Positions 17,442 through 26,004 of a DNA stretch of 53,048 nt are shown here, one piece after another. How positions within the stretch are numbered: the first letter of the stretch is position 1; each line of letters begins with the position of its first letter. This stretch comes from Gammaproteobacteria bacterium (GTDB taxonomy: Bacteria; Pseudomonadota; Gammaproteobacteria; SZUA-229), in the NCBI GenBank assembly GCA_029881795.1, contig JAOULX010000019.1:1-53048 (forward strand). Reading direction: 5' to 3'. Below the pieces are notes generated by a model. The model made no database searches. It was not told the origin of the DNA and worked only from the letters and a program-made list of their open reading frames with translations. A program made the position numbers and the translations under genes.

Positions 17442-19306
17442 AGCGACTCTATGACAAAGCGCTGATGGAACAAATTGCTAAAGTATATGGCAATGAAATG
17501 ACGTTTTTGTCAGAATTTTCGAAAGCCTTGCTGGATATTATCCGTGAAGGTTTAATCCGAGACGGTCAGGTACGTTTACATCAGTTCGGCACCTTTAAAC
17601 TTAAATGGATGGAATCGCGCAGTGGTGTGAATCCATCTAGCGGCAACAAAATACTGATTCAGGGACGGCCACGGGTTATTTTTACACCTGCAAAACGACT
17701 TAAGGAAGTGGTTGAGCCCAATCCTTTGCCAAGGGTGCCGTGGAGTGAGACAGACAGGGACTCGGTGAACCAGGCAAAAATATCAGTGCCGGCTGTGAGT
17801 CTGACAGCGCAAACAGATAAGGTAAATACGGTATTGTCAGCTATCCCGGTAGTTGCTGCTGTTAAAGTGGCACAAGCTGCTGAAGAACAGGCAGACAGTC
17901 CAGTGAATGATGAACTTATTGCAGAACTGTCGACAGATACCGATGATCAGTTGCTTAGCGAATCTGACAAAATATTGCTTGCTGAGAACAATGAGGCGGA
18001 TGACCAGACTGATAAAACGGAAACAGTGATCGCCGACATCAATGATGAAATTAAGGTGCTTGAGCAGGTTGCTGAAATCCTTAAAAATGAATCTGTAACT
18101 AATAATGCTGAGAAAGTGACAGTCGGTCATGCTGACTATCTTGAGGATGCTGCAGTTAAACGGACAGATTCGTTTCAGGCTTTTAAAGATAGAAATCAAA
18201 AAAACTCATTAGCTCCCGCACTGGAAGAAAAAGATCTGGCTTGGAATGATCAGTCAGTTGTAGATCACATAAAAAAATTGTCCGAGCGACATGCGTTTAA
18301 TTCACCTGAGAAAAGTGAAAAAGCCAGCCCAAAATTTGCGACGCCTGAAATAATTGTTCGTACCGACACACGAAGTGCATTATACGAAACCTCGGATGCG
18401 AAAACGGATCAGGATCTTGATAAAGAGCTGAATTCTGTTTCCAAATTAAATGCCGACCCGCTTGAGACTGATGAGCGACAGAACTATAGAAAACCCTGGT
18501 TTGCACTTGCGGCTGTCGCCATTGTGTTATTGGCGATTGGCAGTTTAATGAATATCTTTACAGCGCCAACCGATCATCAGGCGGCAGGTACTCAGGCTGT
18601 TACCGAATCAGCGTTAGAGACTTCCGATACACAAACTCAGCAGGCGGCCTTAGCCGTCGAAGAGCAAGAAGGGGTGATACCTGAGCAAGAATCTGTGTTA
18701 ACGCAAACTGATGAAGTGCTGCAAACGAATACTGATTCAGCTGAAAAAGTGATTGATACAGAGCTAGCAGGTTTTACTACAGATCAGCCGGCAGTGGTCG
18801 AAACTGAAGAACTGACAGAGAGCGGGCAGTTTGTAGCTGAAAATGATGCGCTGACTGATCAAACCACTGAACTCAATCTGGAATCAGCCAATCAGTTAAA
18901 ACAGATAGAAACAATCGAGAGCACATTTTTCACAGCCAGAGATTACCGCCTGATTAATGGAGACAGTCTTTGGCGTCTGGCTAAAAAATATTATGTAAAT
19001 CCGTTTTACTGGCCACATATTTATCAGGCTAATCATAATTCGATTAATAACCCGGACCGGGTTAAAATAGGCAAGCTGGTGTTGTTGCCAACGATGTACG
19101 GTGAGCCTGATGCGCTGACCAAGCAGGATAAGCACAATATCGCCACCGGCTATTATTATAACTATCTCTATCATAAAGAAAGAGGTAATCCTTATGCTTA
19201 TTTCTCTCTTATCGGTGTTGAAAAATTTGATGCTGATTTATTGATCGAGTACAAAGACGAAATCGCGCGATCTGATATTAAAAATCTTTCATTATTATCG
19301 GAATAA
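17438..19306 (+). CDS. HU domain - transmembrane - LysM fusion protein
   Basis: A 622-residue protein. Residues ~1-92 form a second HU/IHF-like domain (QVRLHQFGTFKLKW, then an arm with N-P-S-S-G close to the canonical N-P-x-T-G, and RPRVIFTPAKRLKEVV). Residues ~93-350 are acidic, low-complexity linker. Residues ~354-374 form a single membrane helix preceded by RQNYRKPW. Residues ~375-500 are again acidic and Gln/Thr-rich. Residues ~502-552 are a LysM domain (DYRLINGDSLWRLAKKYY, then NPDRVKIGKLVLLP). A 70-residue tail contains GYYYNYLYHKERGNPYAY. There is no N-terminal signal, and the positive side of the helix is N-terminal. HU would therefore face the cytoplasm and LysM the periplasm. The inferred role is linking DNA to peptidoglycan. 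I know of no characterised gammaproteobacterial example. Confidence 0.85.
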   Translation: MKRLYDKALMEQIAKVYGNEMTFLSEFSKALLDIIREGLIRDGQVRLHQFGTFKLKWMESRSGVNPSSGNKILIQGRPRVIFTPAKRLKEVVEPNPLPRVPWSETDRDSVNQAKISVPAVSLTAQTDKVNTVLSAIPVVAAVKVAQAAEEQADSPVNDELIAELSTDTDDQLLSESDKILLAENNEADDQTDKTETVIADINDEIKVLEQVAEILKNESVTNNAEKVTVGHADYLEDAAVKRTDSFQAFKDRNQKNSLAPALEEKDLAWNDQSVVDHIKKLSERHAFNSPEKSEKASPKFATPEIIVRTDTRSALYETSDAKTDQDLDKELNSVSKLNADPLETDERQNYRKPWFALAAVAIVLLAIGSLMNIFTAPTDHQAAGTQAVTESALETSDTQTQQAALAVEEQEGVIPEQESVLTQTDEVLQTNTDSAEKVIDTELAGFTTDQPAVVETEELTESGQFVAENDALTDQTTELNLESANQLKQIETIESTFFTARDYRLINGDSLWRLAKKYYVNPFYWPHIYQANHNSINNPDRVKIGKLVLLPTMYGEPDALTKQDKHNIATGYYYNYLYHKERGNPYAYFSLIGVEKFDADLLIEYKDEIARSDIKNLSLLSE

Positions 19307-19317
19307 CCCTATGTCGA

Positions 19318-19977
19318 TTATGATTCGAGCTGCCTGAGTATATCGTCCCATAATATTTTATCTTGTAGTACGACTTTCTTATTTATTTCGTGTATTCCTA
19401 GTCCCTTTTCTGTTGCATGCAGGTAGTTTTGAGTATCTTTTATCTGTGCAATCACCGGTATCTTAAGAGTATTTAAGAAACGTGTTAAAGCCTGGAAGGC
19501 AATCGTATTGGCTTTAACTTTATTGGTAATAATGTTGATGCGGGTATGTTTAGTACGTAGTTTTCCGATGATGAGTAAGTCACGGATAAAGTCTGCTGTT
19601 GAATGAATGTCGATCGATGACGGCAGGACGGGGATAATTACTTCATCGATATTCTGCAGGTTTTCCAGTAAGTCGGTTTCACGTAAGCCTGCCGGGGTGT
19701 CAATAATTACGCGCTGAGTACCTATAGGTAAGCGTAAGTGCCAGCTTTTGTTTTTATTCACAGCCGCTGATTTGTGCGCAGTCACGCCGTATATACCCGG
19801 TACGTTACTGGCACGACTTCGCAGCCAGCGCATACTGGAGCCCTGCGGGTCACAATCAAATAAAGCGGTATCATAGCCGTGGCGGGCATAGCAGCTGGCG
19901 AGGTTGGTAGCAATGGTTGTTTTTCCACATCCCCCTTTTGAATTCATAACGACAATGCGTCTGATAATGTCTGGCAT
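19318..19977 (-). CDS. ParA/MinD-type ATPase
   Basis: The 219-residue protein has the deviant Walker A of the ParA family (KGGCGKTT, residues 14-21), Walker A' DCDPQGSSMRWL and Walker B VIIDTPAGL. It has no N-terminal helix-turn-helix and no obvious ParB-like partner beside it. Such orphan ParAs position chromosomes, plasmids or protein clusters by ATP-dependent binding to nucleoid DNA. It is convergent with the HU-LysM gene (11 bp between stops). That suggests a shared theme of DNA or cell-envelope organisation but is not an operon. Confidence 0.85.
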   Translation of the reverse strand: MPDIIRRIVVMNSKGGCGKTTIATNLASCYARHGYDTALFDCDPQGSSMRWLRSRASNVPGIYGVTAHKSAAVNKNKSWHLRLPIGTQRVIIDTPAGLRETDLLENLQNIDEVIIPVLPSSIDIHSTADFIRDLLIIGKLRTKHTRINIITNKVKANTIAFQALTRFLNTLKIPVIAQIKDTQNYLHATEKGLGIHEINKKVVLQDKILWDDILRQLES

Positions 19978-20152
19978 AAAAAATCGTCGCTTCCCTCGAC
20001 AGTCCGTTTTATAGCGTGAAGAGTTGTGTTACTGCTTAAGTATAAAACTAATTTTCATTTTTTGTTGTGATTCTTTCAGGCTATGGCTGTCAGCGGTCGG
20101 CTTACAAAGCGGCTTTATTAACAGCTATAGCGACTGCGAATAAAGCGATTTT

Positions 20153-20854
20153 TTATTGCGGAATTTTGTTTCTCAGTTCATCCCGGTCAAACCACCATTG
20201 GTCTTCAACGATGGCGTTAATGATTAGTGCAAAACGAGAGAATAGCTTTTCCTGATTATTAAGTTCGAGCTTTTCTATCCAGAAATCAAGACCAGCCTGG
20301 TCGCTGACATCGCTGTGGCGTTTAGCAACACGGGCTAGCAGATTGATGGTTAAAAACTGCATATTGGCGCGTTTTTTATCATCTTCTGCCCGCACATCGG
20401 CGATGTAATGTGCCACCATAGCAGCAACGGCACCACCGTCCGCTTTGTCGGGCGTTTCATCGACTATATGCTCGAGCATCACATAACTGGTTTGCATTTT
20501 TATAGGGTAGGTGACGGCTAACCAGACTCCCATGCCGAGTGCAGCAATCGAGGCTGGTTGATCACATTGATACAGAATATCGCAGGCTTCTACTGCATCC
20601 TGCCATTGTTCTTCATTTAAAAACAGGTCAAATGCGCCCCGAGCCAGACTCCAGGCCTCTTCACCACGTTCAAGCCCTGCCAGTGTTTCTGCAATATCCA
20701 GTTGTGCTCTGGCCTGTGTTAACTGATCGGCACCGAAGCGCTGCTGTAATGATTCCAGATGATCGAGTTGTTCCTTAAGCTGCTGTTCCAGCATGTCCTT
20801 GTCGCCCAGTTCAGGTGCTGCGGCGATAGGTGAATTACTCTCATTGTCACTCAT
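20153..20854 (-). CDS. Helical repeat (TPR-like) protein of unknown function
   Basis: The 233-residue soluble acidic protein is almost all helical. QARAQLDIAETLAGLERGEEAWSLARGAFDLFL reads like a TPR helix pair (A-x-x-x-L/Y spacing), and a second pair follows around WQDAVEACDILYQ. The C-terminal half (ALIINAIVEDQWWFDRDELRN) is not recognised. A GGAG ribosome-binding site precedes the ATG. I cannot name a family. About 175 bp without a gene separates its stop from the ParA start; that gap holds only an 8-bp AT-rich inverted repeat (GCTTTATT / AATAAAGC). Confidence 0.65.
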   Translation of the reverse strand: MSDNESNSPIAAAPELGDKDMLEQQLKEQLDHLESLQQRFGADQLTQARAQLDIAETLAGLERGEEAWSLARGAFDLFLNEEQWQDAVEACDILYQCDQPASIAALGMGVWLAVTYPIKMQTSYVMLEHIVDETPDKADGGAVAAMVAHYIADVRAEDDKKRANMQFLTINLLARVAKRHSDVSDQAGLDFWIEKLELNNQEKLFSRFALIINAIVEDQWWFDRDELRNKIPQ

Positions 20855-20907
20855 GCGAATCTCCAGGGGAAAGTTTGTCCGTATATTAACTGATTCTTAT
20901 GTGGATT

Positions 20908-21666
20908 TCATGTGTCTACTGTAAATTCAGCCAGTAAGGGGATATGGTCGGACAGTCGTTTCCAAGGGTTGTTTTTAAGACGCTGGCAGTGCACGGCTTT
21001 GAGGCCTCGGAAATAAATGCGATCAGTGTGCATAATCGGTAGCCAGGCGGGGAAACTGCGCGCATGCGATCCGGTTAGCTGTTGAAAAACCTCGGTCAGC
21101 TGCAAATGATCCTGCAGATGGTGTTCTGCCTGATGCCAGAAGTCATTAAAATCACCGGCAATAATCAGCGGTTCATGATGTGGAACATGGGAATCGATAC
21201 GTTCACACAGGGTTTTGAACTGGCGCCGGCGTTCTTTTGCAAATAAACCAAGATGAACACAAATGACATGCAGCGGACTCTCTGTATCGGGCAGCGAAAT
21301 GACGCCGTGTAACAGGCTGCGGCTGGCATTTGCCATATTCGAGACATTAATATTTTCCCATTGCTGAAACGGGTGTTTGCTGAGAATGGCGTTGCCATGA
21401 TGGCCGGCCTGATAAATGGCATTTTTACCATAGGCATGGTGAGGCCAGACCTGATCAGCCAGGAATTCAAACTGGGGCTCACTGGGCCAGTTTAAAATCG
21501 ATGAGCTTTTTAGCTGATGTTCACCCTGAATCTCTTGCAGGAAAACGATGTCGGCAGCGACTTTTTGTAAGGCATTTTTTATGTCGTGTAATACAAAATG
21601 TTTGTTGGTGGTGCTAAAGCCTTTGTGGATATTATAAGTGACTATTTTTATAGAGTGATCTGGCAT
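20908..21666 (-). CDS. Endonuclease/exonuclease/phosphatase (EEP) family hydrolase
   Basis: At 252 residues from the ATG at 21666 it shows the EEP motifs in order: VTYNIHKG (Asn), VFLQEIQG (metal Glu), GHHGNAILSKHP, ICVHLGLF (His), IIAGDFNDFW (Asp/Asn) and LSDHIPLLAEF (catalytic His). It resembles YbhP-like proteins, often encoded beside cardiolipin synthase ClsB, but no cls gene is here. It has no signal peptide. An AGGAAGACC site directly ahead of 21666 decides the start over an in-frame start 54 bases upstream. Confidence 0.82.
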   Translation of the reverse strand: MPDHSIKIVTYNIHKGFSTTNKHFVLHDIKNALQKVAADIVFLQEIQGEHQLKSSSILNWPSEPQFEFLADQVWPHHAYGKNAIYQAGHHGNAILSKHPFQQWENINVSNMANASRSLLHGVISLPDTESPLHVICVHLGLFAKERRRQFKTLCERIDSHVPHHEPLIIAGDFNDFWHQAEHHLQDHLQLTEVFQQLTGSHARSFPAWLPIMHTDRIYFRGLKAVHCQRLKNNPWKRLSDHIPLLAEFTVDT

Positions 21667-21811
21667 GGTCTTCCTGTATCTATGGTCAGCGCCGCAAACC
21701 GAGGAAATAGCAGCCTGCATGTTTATTATAAGGCTAATTTTTTTAAATAGGGTTTAAGTTTTCTAAACTCTTGTTATATATCAATCAGTCGTCAGCGCTG
21801 CATTAGCAGCA

Positions 21812-22369
21812 TTATTCGGCAAAAAAATATTCCCAGCAGGTATCGGTAGTCGCTTCAAGTTCACTGAGAAAAGTCTGGTTAGGCACAGCCAGTTGTTCCT
21901 GTATGCCATGAATTTGTATCAATAATTTGCCATAGCCGCCATTTTTTTTCCATTTCATGTTGCTAAAGTTAAACTCTTTTTGACAATGCGGGCAGACCGA
22001 GACGGCGTTATTGTTTTGCTGCCAGAGCTGATAAATATCAGACCAGTTTTTATCGGTTTTCTGACAATGCGGGCACCTTGGTGGCGGCATTGAATGACAG
22101 TGAAAAAATTGCAGCTGGCTGGATTGCAGTACGCGGATAATAAGGTCGCTGCCAGCGTCCGAGTAGAGAGTAGGCGAGCAGCCAAGAAAACTAATTTTAT
22201 GTAAAAAGTCATCGCCACATTCAAAGCTGGACTCAGAATTGCTTTCGTAAAGTAATGCGCCCAGGAACTTTAATTCAGTTAAAGCAGATATAAATGATGC
22301 CGTCTCCGCTAAAATAAATTCATTGGGTTGTGGTGTGAGAATAAGTCTGGGGTTGTCTGAAGAAGGCAT
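21812..22369 (-). CDS. Zinc-ribbon protein of unknown function
   Basis: A 185-residue protein. Two CPHC knuckles (RCPHCQKTDKNW and VCPHCQKEFNF, about 28 residues apart, in the middle of the protein) form a likely zinc ribbon. The N-terminal ~95 residues are an unrecognised globular region with two further Cys (ECGDD, FLGCSP). The C-terminus (GGYGKLLIQIHGIQE...TDTCWEYFFAE) is also unrecognised. It has no signal peptide or membrane helix. It is a single gene, divergent from the DUF2384 gene. Function unknown. Confidence 0.65.
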   Translation of the reverse strand: MPSSDNPRLILTPQPNEFILAETASFISALTELKFLGALLYESNSESSFECGDDFLHKISFLGCSPTLYSDAGSDLIIRVLQSSQLQFFHCHSMPPPRCPHCQKTDKNWSDIYQLWQQNNNAVSVCPHCQKEFNFSNMKWKKNGGYGKLLIQIHGIQEQLAVPNQTFLSELEATTDTCWEYFFAE

Positions 22370-22523
22370 CTGAAATGTTTTACCTATTAACCCTTATTGG
22401 TGTGCGGAAATATTGTAATGATTTTTTATAAGCGGATGATTCAGGTTCTGCATTATAGATTAAGTCTGTGTTAAAATCTGCTTTCAATGGTTTTAATAAA
22501 GGGCCCGAAAGCAGGGTTAGCGT

Positions 22524-22916
22524 ATGACTGAGCAACAGACTGAAGATCCAAGAATGAGAATGACCCGTTATATTATGGGTTTATTAGAATCGTGGGAATT
22601 AAATGCTGAGCAGCAGGTAGGTGTGCTGGCCTTACCTGAAGGTACCCGGACTCGCGTTTTAAGATCGTTTCGTGATGATACCCCACTGCCCGATACCGAT
22701 GATGTTAATACCCGGGTTGAACATATACTCGCTATTGATGATGCCTTACACACTACCTACCCACACAGCGAAAAAATGGGTGCTTTATGGATGCGTCGTG
22801 GCCATCGTCGGTTTAAACAACGCACCCCTGTCAACACCATTATTGAAGATGGTCTACAAGGTCTGGTCTCTGTGCGTATGCATCTCGATTGTTCATGGAT
22901 GAGCTCGTCGCAATAA
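22524..22916 (+). CDS. MbcA/ParS/Xre-type (DUF2384) domain protein
   Basis: The 130-residue protein has an N-terminal helical half (RYIMGLLESWELNAEQQVGVL) like the short non-HTH regions of ParS/MbcA proteins. The C-terminal part, MGALWMRRGHRRFKQRTPVNTIIEDGLQGLVSVRMHLD, fits the DUF2384 pattern (W-x-x-x-x-x-x-F-x-x-x-x-P-x-x-x-I-x-x-G-x-x-G-L-x-x-V). Members are usually antitoxins to RES-domain NAD-degrading toxins. No RES gene is present; instead a receiver-like gene overlaps its stop, so a regulatory rather than toxin-antitoxin role is more likely. Confidence 0.65.
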   Translation: MTEQQTEDPRMRMTRYIMGLLESWELNAEQQVGVLALPEGTRTRVLRSFRDDTPLPDTDDVNTRVEHILAIDDALHTTYPHSEKMGALWMRRGHRRFKQRTPVNTIIEDGLQGLVSVRMHLDCSWMSSSQ

Positions 22917-23293
22917 TGACAAAGCCCCGGCATTTGTTGTCGATTGTGGAACAGGGAGGTTACCCACTTTATGATGCAATTTATCAAAAGGCGGGTTATC
23001 AGGTGACGATGGTTGAAAGTATGCGCAAAGCAGTGGCCGCTATAAAAAAACAGCCGCCTGAAATGATTGTGGCAGAATTCAATTATCAATCAGACTTTCG
23101 TGACCGTACCAGCAGTCTTGAAACCCTGTTAGCATCTATTCAGAAATACCCGGCTACCCGTGTAGTGGTTTTTTATGACCGGGAAAATACCGACAAGCTC
23201 AACCGGCTGCTGGCAGTCAGTGATGTGCACTCGACACTGACTTATCCGATTGATGAAGCGGCACTGGCTGCTGCTCTGGTATCAAGCGGTTAA
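22916..23293 (+). CDS. Degenerate response-regulator receiver-like protein
   Basis: The 125-residue protein has the alternating beta-alpha pattern of a CheY-like receiver (HLLSIVEQ..., GYQVTMVESMRKAVAAIKKQPPEMIVAEF, TRVVVFYDRE, VHSTLTYPIDEAALAAAL). The position expected for the phosphoacceptor Asp reads A-E-F (Glu), and the acidic pair after strand 1 is missing. It probably cannot be phosphorylated normally. The ATG at 22916 overlaps the stop of the DUF2384 gene (TAATG), so the two are translationally coupled. It has no output domain. Confidence 0.65.
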   Translation: MTKPRHLLSIVEQGGYPLYDAIYQKAGYQVTMVESMRKAVAAIKKQPPEMIVAEFNYQSDFRDRTSSLETLLASIQKYPATRVVVFYDRENTDKLNRLLAVSDVHSTLTYPIDEAALAAALVSSG

Positions 23294-23919
23294 ATTAAAG
23301 CCATAATTTGCTGTAAATTAACCGCCAGATGATTGTAATCAAGGGCAACAGTGCTGCAAACCTCGCCATTAACCAGTATCAGGCTCGGAAAGCCCTGAGC
23401 ACCTAAGCGCTGAGACAGATGTATTTCCTGCTGCAGAATTTCTTGTGTCGCGGGGCTGTTGAGATCAGCAGTAAATGCGACTGTATCCAGTTTTAAATCG
23501 ATAGCCAGTGCAGTTAAAACTTTCTGATCTGAAGGGTTTCTGGCATTAAGGTAATAAGCCTGCTGAATCGCAGAGATCATTTGTTTTTCATAATCGACAT
23601 GCTGTCGTCTGGCAGCAATAACAGCCCGGCAGGCAATATGGGTAGAGCGCCTGGGTTGACATAGTGTCCAGAAGTCAAAATTAAACGGGGTACCGGGGAT
23701 TTTAAGCTGAATGCTACGCCAGGTTTGCTGCAGAAAGTTTTTCATATCATCGGGCATTGCTTGCTGACTGTCTGCGGCGAGTCCCCCCAGCAGGTATTTC
23801 ATATCGACACTTTCTGGCAGTTGTTGTTCAAGCTGTTGTAGTAGTGGCTTAAAACCCCAGCACCAGCTACACATTGGGTCATGAATATAATACAACGTAT
23901 GGCGGGATGTTGATGGCAT
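23290..23919 (-). CDS. DsbA-family (FrnE-like) protein
   Basis: The 209-residue protein begins with a thioredoxin strand and the active site C-S-W-C in DPMCSWCWGFKP (Cys at about residues 16 and 19). A helical insertion domain follows, then GAQGFPSLILVNGE with the cis-Pro. There is no signal peptide, so it is a cytoplasmic member of the DsbA/FrnE/2-hydroxychromene isomerase-like superfamily. The substrate is unknown. It is convergent with the receiver-like gene (stops overlap by 4 bp). GAGAG precedes the ATG. Confidence 0.8.
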   Translation of the reverse strand: MPSTSRHTLYYIHDPMCSWCWGFKPLLQQLEQQLPESVDMKYLLGGLAADSQQAMPDDMKNFLQQTWRSIQLKIPGTPFNFDFWTLCQPRRSTHIACRAVIAARRQHVDYEKQMISAIQQAYYLNARNPSDQKVLTALAIDLKLDTVAFTADLNSPATQEILQQEIHLSQRLGAQGFPSLILVNGEVCSTVALDYNHLAVNLQQIMALI

Positions 23920-24005
23920 GAGTACTCTCGCGTGTATGCTGGCTGTTGAAGAATGTTATGCTAAATGACATCATGACATGGCTTCATTTGGTATCAAAAT
24001 AAAGG

Positions 24006-24899
24006 ATGAATAGTTTGACAGAGATATTGCTAGAAGTTAAAAACTTAGTTAAACATTACCCCTCAGTCAAGGCTGTCAATGGCATTGATATTGCGTTACC
24101 GGCTGGTATTTGTTTTGGTTTGCTAGGACCTAATGGGGCAGGTAAGACCACCACGATAGAAATACTTGAAGGCATTGTTGCAGCCACTTCGGGTGATATT
24201 TTGTACAAGAGTGATGTGCCGGGAGACCGTTTTCGCAAAGAAGCCGGTATTATGTTTCAGTCGACCGCATTACAAGATTACATTACGGTTCGTGAAACTC
24301 TGCAGATGTTCGCTCGTTTTTATCCTAAGAATGCCAATATCGATGAGCTGGTTAAACGCTGTAATTTAACGGAGTATCTTGATCAGGATAACAGGGCGCT
24401 GTCAGGTGGACAACGTCAGCGATTGTTACTGGCGATCGCTCTCGTTAATGATCCGGATATTATCTTCCTTGATGAACCTACAACCGGACTGGATCCGCAG
24501 GCCAGAAGAAATTTCTGGGATCTGATCAATGATATTAAAGCCGATGGCAAAACCATTATACTGACCACTCATTACATGGATGAGGCATATACACTGTGTG
24601 ATGAAATTGCGATTATGGACCACGGCAGAATCATTGCTCACGGAACACCAAAAGAATTACTGGCAGCTCACTTTAACGATGTGGTGTTACAGTTGCCCGC
24701 AACGGCAGTAGAAGGCTTTGATATGAGTTCATTAAATGCCCATAGCAGAGATGATCATATTGAAATAACCACTTGTGATGTGAATCAGGTTATCGCCAGT
24801 CTTATCAAGAGTAATGTGTCACTGGCGCAGCTACAAATCCGTTCACGGACGCTGGATGATTTGTTTCTGGAATTAACAGGCAAAGAATTAAGGATGTAG
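24006..24899 (+). CDS. ABC-2 type exporter ATP-binding protein
   Basis: The 297-residue protein has Walker A GPNGAGKTT (residues 41-49), the signature LSGGQRQR (132-139), Walker B IIFLDEP (152-158) and the H-loop TTHYMDEA. A C-terminal extension of about 90 residues ends in RTLDDLFLELTGKEL, as in DrrA/CcmA-like ATPases. It works with the permease 4 bp downstream to export an unidentified lipid, drug or polymer. The ATG at 24006 has AAGG only 2-3 bp away; a TTG at 24015 has better spacing, so the true start may be three codons later. Confidence 0.88.
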   Translation: MNSLTEILLEVKNLVKHYPSVKAVNGIDIALPAGICFGLLGPNGAGKTTTIEILEGIVAATSGDILYKSDVPGDRFRKEAGIMFQSTALQDYITVRETLQMFARFYPKNANIDELVKRCNLTEYLDQDNRALSGGQRQRLLLAIALVNDPDIIFLDEPTTGLDPQARRNFWDLINDIKADGKTIILTTHYMDEAYTLCDEIAIMDHGRIIAHGTPKELLAAHFNDVVLQLPATAVEGFDMSSLNAHSRDDHIEITTCDVNQVIASLIKSNVSLAQLQIRSRTLDDLFLELTGKELRM

Positions 24900-24903
24900 C
24901 ATT

Positions 24904-25911
24904 ATGGTTTTTACCAGGTTTTTGGCATTATTAAATACTCGAAATAAAGAGTTCTTGCGCGATCGCTCATCGCTGGGCTGGAATATTCTGATGCCGGTAT
25001 TGATTGTGGCGGGTTTTTCGTTTGCATTTTCAGGTGATATTGGAAAGCAGTTTAAAGTTGGTGTTATTAATCAGAATCTGGCGAGTAGTGTGTCGCAGAA
25101 GTTTATGCAATTGAAGCATATCGAATTTTATCAGGTCGATGACTTTGAGCGGGCCGTATCCAAGGTAGAGCGTCATCAGGTTGATATGTTGTTAGATGCA
25201 GAGAAACAGCAGTACTGGATAAATACCGAGTCTCCTTCAGGTTATCTTGTTGAAAAAGTATTATTAGGTGTTGATAACAGCGGGTTTCATAAACAAAGTG
25301 TCAGCGGAAAACAAATACGTTATATCGACTGGGTAATTCCGGGTATTTTGTCGATGAACATGATGTTCAGTGCCTTATTTGGTGTCGGCTTTGTGATTGT
25401 GCGTTACCGTAAAAATGGCATGCTCAAACGACTTAAAGCTACGCCGATTAGCGCCTTTGAATATTTATCGGCACAAATTGTCTCACGGATGATCTTAATC
25501 ATGCTGGTAACGGCTTTTGTGTTTTACGCGACGAATTATTTTGTTGGTTTTGTAATGAATGGTTCTTACGCCAGTTTATTTCTGGTTTTTGCGCTTGGCG
25601 CTTTGAGTATGATCAGTCTGGGTCTGGTGATTGCCGCAAGAATAACCAGCGAAGAAGCGGCAGGCGGTTTGCTCAATCTGTTTAGCTGGCCAATGATGTT
25701 TTTTTCAGGAGTATGGTTCTCGCTTGAAGGCGCCGCGCCGCTGATGCAGGCTATTGCAGAAGTATTTCCGCTGACACACGTGACAGCAGCCGCAAGAGCT
25801 ATCATGATTGACGGTGCCGGTTTGATAGACGTGGGCTATCACATTACGGTGTTGCTGAGCCAGAGCATTGTCTTTTTGCTGTTTGGTTCATGGTATTTCA
25901 GATGGGACTAA
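24904..25911 (+). CDS. ABC-2 type exporter permease
   Basis: The 335-residue protein has an N-terminal RFLALLNTRNKEFLRDRSSLGWNILMPVLIVAGFSFAF (elbow plus helix 1), a soluble extracytoplasmic loop of about 130 residues, then a five-helix ABC-2 core with GVGFVIVRYRKNGMLKRLKATPISAFEYLSAQ. That last stretch is the conserved coupling segment of the family. It pairs with the ATPase 4 bp upstream. The substrate is not predictable from context. Confidence 0.85.
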   Translation: MVFTRFLALLNTRNKEFLRDRSSLGWNILMPVLIVAGFSFAFSGDIGKQFKVGVINQNLASSVSQKFMQLKHIEFYQVDDFERAVSKVERHQVDMLLDAEKQQYWINTESPSGYLVEKVLLGVDNSGFHKQSVSGKQIRYIDWVIPGILSMNMMFSALFGVGFVIVRYRKNGMLKRLKATPISAFEYLSAQIVSRMILIMLVTAFVFYATNYFVGFVMNGSYASLFLVFALGALSMISLGLVIAARITSEEAAGGLLNLFSWPMMFFSGVWFSLEGAAPLMQAIAEVFPLTHVTAAARAIMIDGAGLIDVGYHITVLLSQSIVFLLFGSWYFRWD

Positions 25912-25933
25912 GTCAGTGCATTGCTTTAAACAG

Positions 25934-25962
25934 TTATCAGAATGCGAATAGCCTGATATTAT
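25934..25962 (+). promoter_or_regulatory. Putative sigma-70 promoter of hisC
   Basis: TTATCA (25934-25939) and TATTAT (25957-25962) are separated by exactly 17 bp. The -10 lies 42 bp before the hisC ATG. Four of six and five of six consensus bases match. The ABC permease ends 22 bp upstream of the -35. Confidence 0.45.
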
Positions 25963-26004
25963 AGCGGTTTAAATTCTGCCTGTTATAAAGCTTGGGAGTA
26001 TAAA

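Noticed and set aside
20109-20160. Terminator-like inverted repeat GCTTTATT / AATAAAGC with a T-run
   Set aside because: It is AT-only in most of the stem, has a 19-base loop and points the wrong way for both flanking minus-strand genes.
22524-23293. A standard RES/Xre toxin-antitoxin pair
   Set aside because: The second gene is receiver-like and not a RES-domain protein, and the order and lengths do not fit.
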